From Bacteroidia bacterium (GTDB lineage: Bacteria > Bacteroidota > Bacteroidia > Flavobacteriales > Flavobacteriaceae): a stretch of DNA of 9,774 nucleotides. The stretch's first letter is position 1. Each line of letters starts with the position of its first letter. The notes under the pieces were generated by a model, which saw only the letters and a list, made by a program, of their open reading frames with translations, made no database searches and was not told the origin of the DNA. The position numbers and the translations under genes are program-made. The stretch spans positions 1 through 9,774 of the forward strand of contig JAUICT010000046.1 of NCBI GenBank assembly GCA_030429325.1, written 5' to 3'. Below, piece by piece: positions 1-5,916 of this stretch.

Positions 1-1447
1 TAACCAAAAATCCGGTGTCATCTCCAACTTAGGGGTAATGGCCAATTATTCCCATGGGATACAATTGGGGCAAAAAAGCAGTCTCACCTTTGGGGTGAAC
101 ATTCCTTATTATGTAAGTAGTTTTGACCCGGATAGGGCTGTTGCACTTGAGGATGATCCCTTGTTGAATGAGGCTTCCGAAAATTCCATCATTTCTTTTC
201 AACCAGGATTGAACCTTTCCCTAGGGAAGTTCGATTTTGGGGTCTTTGCCCAAAATTTGGTGGATTACAATATAAAATCCGGTAAGTCTTTGACCAATAT
301 TTCGGAAAAGACTTTTTCTGGACATGTTCAGTTTGCCCATGAGTTTGAAAATGGCCGCGGGATTTTGGAAGATGGTAGACTAATGCCTTTGGCAAGGGCA
401 AGATTTTCGGGAAGCAATGATCCCATTTTTGGAGGTGGGGTTATTTTGGACCTTCCCAAATTGGGTTGGATTCAAGGAGGATACGACCAGTTTTATGGAG
501 CTTCAGCCGGAACAGGGTTCAACTTGAACCGCAGACTTTCCTTTGGCTATAATTTTGAAAAGAACATCAACAACAACCTAATAAATCTTGGGGTTACCCA
601 TGAGGTGTCCATAGCCTATTCCTTTGTGCCAACCTTGTCCAAGAACGTTATGGTTTCCAATGAAACGGAAAACGATGGTTCAAAGCCCATCGAGGGAACT
701 TTGGTAGCCGATGCCAAAAAGTCAAAAAAGGAAGTTCAGAAAAGCAAATTGGATGTGGAGACCACATTGCGACCTACCAACAAAGAAGGTTTGGCATTTT
801 GGGAAGAACAGTTGGAAAAATTAAGGGCACAGCAAGAAGATAATTATGCAGTGATCAACGAGCTTATTTTTAGGATGGATTCTATGGAGCAGAATAGGCA
901 ACGTGATTTGGAAAAACGGTTTGAAATGGTCATGCATATGGTGAAGCAGCAAACGGGGAATACCAGACCCGATATAGAAGCGAAAGCGCAAAAGTTGTAT
1001 TTGGCCAATACGGAAGACCTGGATTCCTTGGCGAAGAGTATGTCAGAAACGCAATTGGCGGCCAACTCAACCAATAATCAGAACCATACAGTTAAAAAAT
1101 CAAGCGGTTCCTTTTCTGGAGGAGATTACAAACCCATTGAAAAGTTCATCAATTTGGATGGGGTAGGGAAAGGGCATTATATTGTGGCCAATGTCTTTAA
1201 AAATGAGAGATACCTGAAAGATTTCATGAATAAGCTGAAGGCAAAAGGACTGGATGTGGAATACTTTAAAAACCCTGATAACGGTCTTAATTATGTGTAT
1301 TTGGCCAAGTATCAGGAAAATGAAGATGCCTATGCGGCCTATCGGTCCAAAATGAAAGGCAAGTATACCGACGAGATATGGATCATGCATGTGGACAATC
1401 CCCGATATTCCAATTGGGCCGATGCTATTTATCAGGATAACGAATAA
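1..1447 (+). CDS. PorP/SprF-family type IX secretion membrane protein, 5'-truncated, with coiled coil and SPOR-like C-terminal tail
   Basis: This is the 3' part of a gene: the frame is open from base 2 to the stop at 1445-1447, so the ATG at 38 is probably internal and the signal peptide and first strands lie outside the window. About 200 visible residues (to about base 650) form alternating beta strands with the PorP/SprF pattern, for example LTFGVNIPYY, FQPGLNLSLGKFDFGVFAQNL and GGGVILDLPKLGWIQGGYD; this family makes outer-membrane beta barrels linked to type IX secretion and gliding. After a polar Lys-rich linker comes a predicted coiled coil (about bases 790-950), a Ser/Asn-rich linker, and a compact alpha/beta tail (about 1130-1430; GHYIVANVFKNERYLKDFM, GLNYVYLAKYQ) resembling a SPOR domain. 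Family members are usually near 300 residues, so this is an extended form. Many paralogues of this type sit downstream of large surface adhesin genes; that upstream gene is not visible here. Family confident; the tail's SPOR assignment is inference. Confidence 0.88.
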   Translation, partial: NQKSGVISNLGVMANYSHGIQLGQKSSLTFGVNIPYYVSSFDPDRAVALEDDPLLNEASENSIISFQPGLNLSLGKFDFGVFAQNLVDYNIKSGKSLTNISEKTFSGHVQFAHEFENGRGILEDGRLMPLARARFSGSNDPIFGGGVILDLPKLGWIQGGYDQFYGASAGTGFNLNRRLSFGYNFEKNINNNLINLGVTHEVSIAYSFVPTLSKNVMVSNETENDGSKPIEGTLVADAKKSKKEVQKSKLDVETTLRPTNKEGLAFWEEQLEKLRAQQEDNYAVINELIFRMDSMEQNRQRDLEKRFEMVMHMVKQQTGNTRPDIEAKAQKLYLANTEDLDSLAKSMSETQLAANSTNNQNHTVKKSSGSFSGGDYKPIEKFINLDGVGKGHYIVANVFKNERYLKDFMNKLKAKGLDVEYFKNPDNGLNYVYLAKYQENEDAYAAYRSKMKGKYTDEIWIMHVDNPRYSNWADAIYQDNE

Positions 1448-1451
1448 ATCG

Positions 1452-2063
1452 TCAAGACTTTCGTCTTTTCATGATATCGGCAATGGTGTTGCTTCCGGGG
1501 TCGTTGACTTCGTTAAGCTCAGAGATGATTTTGGGATGATCCTTAACTCGGGTCTGCGAAAGCTTATAGGCTGCCTGAATCTCCGTGATTTCAACTTGGA
1601 AGCCTACCACCCCCTTTACCTGGCGTAAGGTCTTTGGCGACATCTGATGCAAGGAAATGGGATTTTTTGAGTTTTGCTCGTATTTATCCACAAGTTTATG
1701 TAAAGAAGCCATGGTCTGTTCTTCATCCAAAATGGTGACTTTTCCATAGATGTGTACGGCAATATAGTTCCATGTGGGAACCTCCTCTTCTTTATACCAT
1801 GATGAAGAAACATAGGTATGGGGCCCATTAAAAATGCACAACACCTCTGAAGGACTGCTAAAATTTTTCCATTGTGGATTGGCTTTTGAGATGTGACCCA
1901 CCAGAACATCCTTGCCAGTTTGGTCGGTATCCAATTCTAGAGGAATATGAGTGCCCCAAGGTTTCCCATCAACAGTATTGATCAAGATACCAAAACTGTT
2001 TTGGGTTAAAAAATCCTTCACTTCATCAAGATTCTCATTTTTGTAATGGTGCGGAATGTACAT
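1452..2063 (-). CDS. PaiB-family FMN-binding negative transcriptional regulator
   Basis: This encodes 203 residues, full length for the PaiB family (FMN-binding split-barrel fold). Family marks are the N-terminal MYIPHHY, the segment VGHISKANPQW (residues 55-65), GPHTYVSSSWY (80-90), VPTWNYIAVHIYG (95-107) and YKLSQ (166-170). In Bacillus, PaiB acts with the acetyltransferase PaiA in repressing sporulation and protease genes. No paiA lies nearby and the host is not a spore former, so the role here is unknown; flavin- or heme-related redox activity is possible because the fold is shared with pyridoxamine-phosphate oxidases. The protein has no signal peptide and should be cytoplasmic. The start is supported by the family's MYIP beginning and by a TAnnTTTG element 29 bases upstream. 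Its stop lies 4 bases from that of the convergent PorP-like gene. It appears monocistronic, shielded from upstream genes by the terminator at 2131-2164. Confidence 0.93.
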   Translation of the reverse strand: MYIPHHYKNENLDEVKDFLTQNSFGILINTVDGKPWGTHIPLELDTDQTGKDVLVGHISKANPQWKNFSSPSEVLCIFNGPHTYVSSSWYKEEEVPTWNYIAVHIYGKVTILDEEQTMASLHKLVDKYEQNSKNPISLHQMSPKTLRQVKGVVGFQVEITEIQAAYKLSQTRVKDHPKIISELNEVNDPGSNTIADIMKRRKS

Positions 2064-2092
2064 GGAATGGTAACGTTATGGAATAATGAATC

Positions 2093-2100
2093 CAAAGATA
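2093..2100 (-). promoter_or_regulatory. Bacteroidota -7 promoter element for the PaiB-family gene
   Basis: Read on the minus strand this is TATCTTTG, an exact match to the Bacteroidota -7 consensus TAnnTTTG. It ends 29 bases before the ATG at 2063, which would give a 5' leader of about 20 bases. No TTG is present 19-21 bases upstream, so only the -7 half is supported. It sits just downstream of the strong terminator that ends the preceding transcript. Confidence 0.6.
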
Positions 2101-2130
2101 CAAATACGTGTTCATGCGATTTTAGGTAAA

Positions 2131-2164
2131 AAATAAAAAAGCGGGGCATTGCCCCGCTTTTTTT
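2131..2164 (-). terminator. Strong intrinsic terminator after the DUF4382 lipoprotein gene
   Basis: A perfect 7-bp GC stem, GCGGGGC (2141-2147) and GCCCCGC (2151-2157), closes a 3-base loop. It is flanked by a run of A on one side (2135-2140) and seven T on the other (2158-2164). On the minus strand it lies 20 bases past the stop of the DUF4382 gene and is followed by a U tract. The symmetric flanks mean it could also act on the plus strand, though no plus-strand gene points into it directly. Confidence 0.92.
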
Positions 2165-2184
2165 GCTTCAATATCAATAGGAGA

Positions 2185-3075
2185 CTAGTTGCCTTCCTCA
2201 ACCACTTCAGCTTCCAAAACAAAGTCTTGTATGGTCTTGTTGGCAGCTACAATTTCAACTTCTACGGTATCGGTGTTCACAAATCCGTTCATAGAGGCAA
2301 ATACTTTATAGGTGCCGGCATTGAGTCCCATTATGGTATAGTTTCCATCCACATTGGTAGCTCCGGAGATTACAGGCTCCTCGTCTATATCCAACACGGA
2401 AATTTGGGCGTCTTCCACTGCAACGGAAGATTCCCCATCCATGGTAGTGACCAATCCACTCAAAGTACCTGCGGTGGACAGGTTACTGACCTTGATTACA
2501 GGTTTAAAGTTGAATCCTGTGATGCCATCAACAGAATTCACATTACCCTTCGCTACAAAAGAGCGGCTTACATCAAAATCCAACAATAAATCGCTGGACA
2601 AACCACCTGCCACGGTAAGAGCAGGATCAATGAATATTTTAATCCCGGTCTGCTCACCACTTGGAACCTTAAGGTCAAAGGTGCGATCATCGGTCAATAC
2701 TACATTTACGCCTTTTACATAGACCCGGATCAGATCATAAGTTCCTGCAGGAACATCCAAATCTGCCATGGTTTCCATGGTTCCATTGGTCAAATCCAAA
2801 AGGTTTACGGAAATCTCTTCTTCCATTAGTGTAACAAAGGAAGAACCAGTCTCTTCTTCGTCCGTTTTTCCTTCTTGACCATCCTTTAATCGGGCGTCGA
2901 TTTTAAAGACAGTAACATTGGCCTCTGCCACCATATCAAACGGGAAAGGGGCGTCGGTCAACTGAACTGTTAACCTTCCCATGGTGTCTGTATTGCCATT
3001 TTCAGCGTCATCAGAACAGCCAATAAATGCAAAAAGGATAAAACTCAGTGCGTAAATAAAGATTTTTGTTCTCAT
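2185..3075 (-). CDS. DUF4382 lipoprotein with C-terminal carboxypeptidase-regulatory-like domain
   Basis: This encodes 296 residues from the chosen ATG at 3075. The frame stays open upstream to 3177, but the inner start is preferred because it gives a proper lipoprotein signal, MRTKIFIYAL then SFILFAFIGC, with the lipidated Cys at residue 20; the longer form would bury this. Residues about 33-196 form a DUF4382 domain, recognised by GRLTVQLTDAPFPFD, the Val/Leu-rich strands, PAGTYDLIRVYVKGV and DFDVSRSFV. Residues about 204-288 are a carboxypeptidase-regulatory-like Ig-type beta sandwich (LSGLV, DAQISV, NVDGNYTIMGLNAGTYKVFAS). The acidic Asp/Glu-rich stretch after Cys20 (SDDAENGNTD) fits lipoproteins exported to the surface in this phylum, though this is suggestive only. 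DUF4382 has no established function. The gene is the last of three minus-strand genes and ends at the strong terminator. The 128-base gap to the preceding gene allows either co-transcription or its own promoter. Confidence 0.9.
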   Translation of the reverse strand: MRTKIFIYALSFILFAFIGCSDDAENGNTDTMGRLTVQLTDAPFPFDMVAEANVTVFKIDARLKDGQEGKTDEEETGSSFVTLMEEEISVNLLDLTNGTMETMADLDVPAGTYDLIRVYVKGVNVVLTDDRTFDLKVPSGEQTGIKIFIDPALTVAGGLSSDLLLDFDVSRSFVAKGNVNSVDGITGFNFKPVIKVSNLSTAGTLSGLVTTMDGESSVAVEDAQISVLDIDEEPVISGATNVDGNYTIMGLNAGTYKVFASMNGFVNTDTVEVEIVAANKTIQDFVLEAEVVEEGN

Positions 3076-3203
3076 CGTATGGGGTTTAATTAATAGGTTC
3101 ATGTTATAGGTACGCTGAAAATGGCTTCTTTCCGCGTCCAAACCCCGTTTTTTCGATGAAATGCAATCCTTCGGCACTTTTTTGAAGCTGAAATCCTACA
3201 AAA

Positions 3204-3971
3204 TTACTGGCCGCTACTCCTTGACTTCACCTCACCGCTTGAACCACTGAGGTCACCTCTATAGATCCATAGTTCGCCACGGTCACCATTTGTGGCAGCT
3301 TCAACATCTTTTAGGAAACCAGAAAAGCTGCCTGCGCCATGGACTTCTTCATACCACTGCATAAACTTATCTTCTTCTCCCATCCAAGCTGATTTTTCAA
3401 AAAAATCGACCCAAACATAATCTTGCCCGTCCATATTGGGAAGCTCATTAAAATAGGAACCCCATTGGTGGTCTGGATCTTTGGTTTTGAAAACTTTATG
3501 CACCCTATCCAAAATTGAAGCAAACTCCATCTGCTTGAACCGCTTTACATCAACCATAAAAATGGACAGGTTCTTTAGGTTGAAATCCCTGCTGAAATTG
3601 GAATGCTTAGGGTCGTTTTTCCAATAGGTGGTTTCCATTTTAGCTAGTGCATTTGCAGCCACATTGGTATTCCAGTCTTGGGTATGTGCATCATCGTAAT
3701 TGCTTACATCGTCCATGGCCGCCCATGAAGTTGGCCCCATGCTCCACACATATTTTCCTGAATTTTCGCCGCTGGCCACCCAAAATACACTTACCTGACC
3801 TGGGTCACTGGTGTGGTATTTCTTGTTATGGGCCGCTACGCCGGCTTCAAATGCTTCAATTTTTTCTGGATGTGGGGTCATCATCACATTCATAAAGATT
3901 GGTGGTTGATCTGTCTGTTGGGCCATTATTAAAATAGGCGCTAGTGTTAGTGTTAAAAGTAATCGTCTCAT
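3204..3971 (-). CDS. Secreted protein of two repeated alpha/beta (ABM-like) modules, function unknown
   Basis: This encodes 255 residues, starting with a Sec signal peptide (MRRLLLTLTLAPILIMAQ, cleavage about residue 17-18) with no lipobox, so it is probably periplasmic or secreted. I do not recognise a named family. The mature part is an internal duplication: residues 25-76 and 137-187 can be aligned with shared IFM at the start, a His in the first helix region (H48/H158), DP (56-57/165-166), an aromatic F (63/174), Gly and YVW (74-76/185-187), then W83/W196. Each half reads strand-helix-strand-strand, as in ferredoxin-like dimeric alpha/beta-barrel proteins such as the antibiotic-biosynthesis-monooxygenase or EthD groups, so one chain could form the usual dimer. 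That fold is inferred, not shown. The Trp/Tyr content is high, and the C-terminus is a Ser/Gly tail. It begins 27 bases after the NTF2-like lipoprotein gene stops and is likely co-transcribed with it. Confidence 0.85.
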   Translation of the reverse strand: MRRLLLTLTLAPILIMAQQTDQPPIFMNVMMTPHPEKIEAFEAGVAAHNKKYHTSDPGQVSVFWVASGENSGKYVWSMGPTSWAAMDDVSNYDDAHTQDWNTNVAANALAKMETTYWKNDPKHSNFSRDFNLKNLSIFMVDVKRFKQMEFASILDRVHKVFKTKDPDHQWGSYFNELPNMDGQDYVWVDFFEKSAWMGEEDKFMQWYEEVHGAGSFSGFLKDVEAATNGDRGELWIYRGDLSGSSGEVKSRSSGQ

Positions 3972-3998
3972 CGTGTTTAGTTTTAGTATAGTTTATGA

Positions 3999-4514
3999 TT
4001 ATTCTGTTTGTTCTTCCTCCATCATCTTGGCCTCGGCTTCAATTTTTTGGAGCTCCAATACAATTTCGGTAGGGTCCCAGTAGCCATATTCCTTGACAAT
4101 TTTGCCGTCTACAAATTGGAGGGTCAGGTGGACGGGAACGGCTATTTCCTTACCGTTGGCTGCGAGGGTACACTCCCATTGTAACCAACAGTTTACCCAT
4201 GTCTCACCATCATCGGTAACCACCATTTCATATTCTTGATGATCACTCTTGAACCCCCTGGAAGCATAATTTACTTCGGACTGCCTGTGATAATCCATGG
4301 TTTGGGAGGCAGACATGGCATTGTCATTGGAATTGTAGTAGGTCTTGGAGGTATCAGCATACATGCTGGTATCATAGTTTTTACTGTCATAATTGGCAAT
4401 CAATTTTTTAACAGTATCAATCTCTGGTGAATCCTGTGTGTATCTCACGGGATTTTGTTGGCAAGCACAGATTAAAAGAGTCAGTGCTGCAAATGATAAA
4501 AGAATTTTTTTCAT
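3999..4514 (-). CDS. NTF2/SnoaL-like lipoprotein
   Basis: This encodes 171 residues. The signal MKKILLSFAALTLLICAC has a lipobox ICAC with the lipidated Cys at residue 18, followed by QQNP. Residues about 31-150 have the helix-then-curved-sheet order of small NTF2-like (SnoaL-type) domains: a first helix IDTVKKLIANYDSKNY, a SNDNAMSASQTMDYHRQSE segment, then strands YEMVVTDDGETWVNCWLQW, KEIAVPVHLTLQFVDGKIV and KEYGYWDPTEI. The GKIV...YWDPT ending is typical of the superfamily. The tail is a charged helix rich in Glu. NTF2-like domains serve as small ligand-binding pockets or enzymes; no catalytic set can be assigned. The next gene starts 27 bases downstream, so the two are probably one unit. 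Upstream are a terminator-like hairpin and a small ORF that could act as a leader. Confidence 0.85.
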   Translation of the reverse strand: MKKILLSFAALTLLICACQQNPVRYTQDSPEIDTVKKLIANYDSKNYDTSMYADTSKTYYNSNDNAMSASQTMDYHRQSEVNYASRGFKSDHQEYEMVVTDDGETWVNCWLQWECTLAANGKEIAVPVHLTLQFVDGKIVKEYGYWDPTEIVLELQKIEAEAKMMEEEQTE

Positions 4515-4531
4515 TGTTTGTTGATTTTAGG

Positions 4532-4636
4532 TTAGTAAAAAAATACCCCGACCACAGGGCCGGGGAATATGTTATAATGCGATGTGTAATTAGAGAAGTG
4601 AAGTCTTACTCTTATGGCGTATGTTTTTCTACCCAT
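4532..4636 (-). CDS. Candidate 34-residue leader ORF running through a terminator hairpin
   Basis: An ATG at 4636 opens a 34-codon frame (begins MGRKTYAIRV, ends PGPVVGVFFY) that stops at 4532-4534, 17 bases before the NTF2-like lipoprotein start. Its last third is encoded by the terminator stem and the U tract, the layout of transcription-attenuation leaders. There is no run of one amino acid that would point to a sensed tRNA, no visible ribosome-binding signal, and the downstream gene is not biosynthetic. The peptide ending could just be how any such hairpin translates. This is therefore a weak candidate; similar upstream small ORFs in relatives would be the test. Confidence 0.22.
   Translation of the reverse strand: MGRKTYAIRVRLHFSNYTSHYNIFPGPVVGVFFY
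4537..4564 (-). terminator. Intrinsic terminator or attenuator upstream of the NTF2-like lipoprotein gene
   Basis: On the plus strand CCCCG (4546-4550) pairs with CGGGG (4560-4564) and, past an A/C mismatch, CC (4552-4553) with GG (4558-4559), around a short ACAG loop. Read on the minus strand this GC-rich hairpin is followed after TA by seven T (4537-4543), so it acts on minus-strand transcripts. It is separated from the TonB/DUF4249 operon, which has its own terminator, so it must end a transcript starting inside 4565-5020, or serve as a regulated stop in the leader of the NTF2-like gene. Confidence 0.7.
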
Positions 4637-5020
4637 ACAGTATTCTATGCGCAGTGAATGTTTTGCGCAATGTTTATGGGTTGAATAAACCAGAATTGTC
4701 GATGTTTTCAAAACATTGATTTACGGGTTGTGCAAATCTGTAGTTAAAAGGCAACTTGCTTAATTTCAAGCGTTGTGAATCAACATGGTGCGCAAGTACA
4801 AAGATCTATTTAGAAATGGGACTTGCCGAGAAGAATGCAAGGGGGAGGTTGTAAACAGTCGGTTCTAATAAATATAGTAAAAAACTGTATATGAACCACT
4901 TAAAAAACAAGATAAATGCATAAAGTCAACTGAAAATGAGGGGAACTACTGGTTTTTCCCACGCAAAATGTATGGTGTAGGGAGGCAATTTGTGGGGTAG
5001 GGAAATTTTATATTCCGGGA

Positions 5021-5065
5021 AGAAAGAAAAGAAAGCATTCCCAGACCTATGGAAAAGGAATGCTT
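5021..5065 (-). terminator. Intrinsic terminator of the TonB receptor/DUF4249 operon
   Basis: A perfect 9-bp inverted repeat, AAGCATTCC (5033-5041) and GGAATGCTT (5057-5065), encloses a 15-base loop. On the minus strand it begins 8 bases after the DUF4249 stop and is followed by the T-rich tract TCTTTTCTTTCT. The large loop and interrupted T tract make it weaker than the one at 2131-2164, but position and symmetry fit. Confidence 0.75.
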
Positions 5066-5072
5066 GCTTGAA

Positions 5073-5912
5073 TTATTGAAAAGTATAACTGGTCTGAATA
5101 ACTTCAGTTACCCTAAAATACCCGTAGGCAATATTGTTGGGGTTGTCCATGTTCACACAGTTACCAACCAACGGAACCGGTGTAGGGCTGAACGGGGTTC
5201 CGGCATTTTCATACTGGTCTACCAAAAGACGGAGATAATCATGGTACTGCTGCGAAATGCCCATCAAGGCAATATCCACCATGTCTCCGGGTTCAAATTC
5301 TTCCACACTATCCTCGTCTTCCAGTTTTTCATAATAAAATGTGGCCGTGTTGCCATCAATGAACTCGTCTTTGATGTAATAGAGTTCGGGCAAAAGGTCA
5401 TCCTGACTTTTAAAGCGAAGGAAGTAATAGTTTCCAAGACCTTCTGGGTCTTCAAAAGTAACATTTACTTCAAGGGCGTCTTCATCCTCACCCGCATCCT
5501 TGGATTGGGTTACTTCAATAGTGTCAACCAAGGGGGACAGGGTTTCAGTGGCCGTATAGGTTTCACCGTTGTAAATTACTTCAAGGCGGTAGGTATCCCC
5601 TACGATTGGCACAAAAGATGAGGTAGTGTACTGTCCGTTATTTTGACTTTCGAACACAAATTCCGTGGATTTGTCCAAGTTAATGACTCTGACAGAAGCC
5701 CCAAGAACAGGAGCAAATTTTTGTTCGGCAAAGAAAGGGGTGGAAGTGCTCAATACCACGGTCTGATTATTCCCAGAGGTTCCTTTTTGCCAATCCAAGG
5801 AAGCTTCCACGACCAACCGCTCTGGACCTTCGGGAACATCTACTTCAATAACATCGGTGCACGATGCCGCCAAGAATAATAGGCCAATGCAAACTTTATA
5901 AAATGATTTCAT
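5073..5912 (-). CDS. DUF4249 lipoprotein, partner of the TonB-dependent receptor
   Basis: This encodes 279 residues. The N-terminus MKSFYKVCIGLLFLAASC is a lipoprotein signal with lipobox LAASC and lipidated Cys18, followed by TDVIEVDVPEGPERLVVEA, which is typical of DUF4249. The body is beta rich with Ig-like order early on (ASVRVINLDKSTEFVF, GDTYRLEVIYNGETYTATETL). The C-terminal family signature is GYFRVTEV after NMDNPNNIAYG, with the helix YHDYLRLLVDQYENAG before it. In Bacteroidota this family is regularly encoded directly after a TonB-dependent receptor and is thought to be its outer-membrane lipoprotein partner, in the way SusD serves SusC; its substrates are not known. Here the ATG lies 4 bases after the receptor's stop, so translation is probably coupled. 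The mature protein is strongly acidic (for example KDAGEDEDALE and EKLEDEDSVEEFEPGD). Family assignment is confident; the function is inferred from position. Confidence 0.93.
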   Translation of the reverse strand: MKSFYKVCIGLLFLAASCTDVIEVDVPEGPERLVVEASLDWQKGTSGNNQTVVLSTSTPFFAEQKFAPVLGASVRVINLDKSTEFVFESQNNGQYTTSSFVPIVGDTYRLEVIYNGETYTATETLSPLVDTIEVTQSKDAGEDEDALEVNVTFEDPEGLGNYYFLRFKSQDDLLPELYYIKDEFIDGNTATFYYEKLEDEDSVEEFEPGDMVDIALMGISQQYHDYLRLLVDQYENAGTPFSPTPVPLVGNCVNMDNPNNIAYGYFRVTEVIQTSYTFQ

Positions 5913-5916
5913 GAGT

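Larger units (their letters stand above)
4515..5072. other. 558-base intergenic region with two terminators and several repeats
   Basis: No gene of recognisable family is present. The right end holds the terminator of the TonB/DUF4249 operon (5021-5065). The left end holds a second minus-strand terminator (4537-4564) only 22 bases before the NTF2-like gene. Between them are an almost perfect palindrome (4699-4719), three copies of TGCGCA (4648-4653, 4664-4669, 4789-4794), a bulged hairpin (CAAC/GTTG and GCTT/AAGC, 4752-4775) and a nested AT-rich hairpin (GGTTC/GAACC, 4861-4897). No exact TAnnTTTG promoter box was found on the minus strand; near matches are TACATTTTG at 4963-4971 and GATCTTTG at 4799-4806. 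A small RNA or structured leader is possible. Confidence 0.6.

Noticed and set aside
2149..2589. 146-codon open frame on the plus strand
   Set aside because: Antisense to the DUF4382 gene and starting inside the terminator hairpin, with a composition rich in His, Tyr and Phe typical of shadow frames.
3076..3177. Longer start (ATG at 3177) for the DUF4382 lipoprotein
   Set aside because: The 34 extra residues are polar and have no signal; the inner ATG at 3075 gives a standard lipoprotein signal with Cys20.
3199..3206. TAATTTTG on the minus strand, an exact TAnnTTTG match that could be a promoter for the DUF4382 gene
   Set aside because: Its first three bases are the stop codon of the preceding gene, there is no TTG 19-21 bases upstream, and it lies over 120 bases from the start, so chance is likely; kept only as a possibility.
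4565..4600. TATAAT at 4573-4578 as a plus-strand promoter
   Set aside because: Bacteroidota housekeeping promoters do not use this box, no -33 element fits, and no plus-strand gene follows; the region downstream is antisense to real minus-strand features.
5049..5621. 190-codon open frame on the plus strand
   Set aside because: It lies opposite the DUF4249 gene, has no family resemblance and no signal peptide, and overlaps that operon's terminator; it is a shadow of the real gene.
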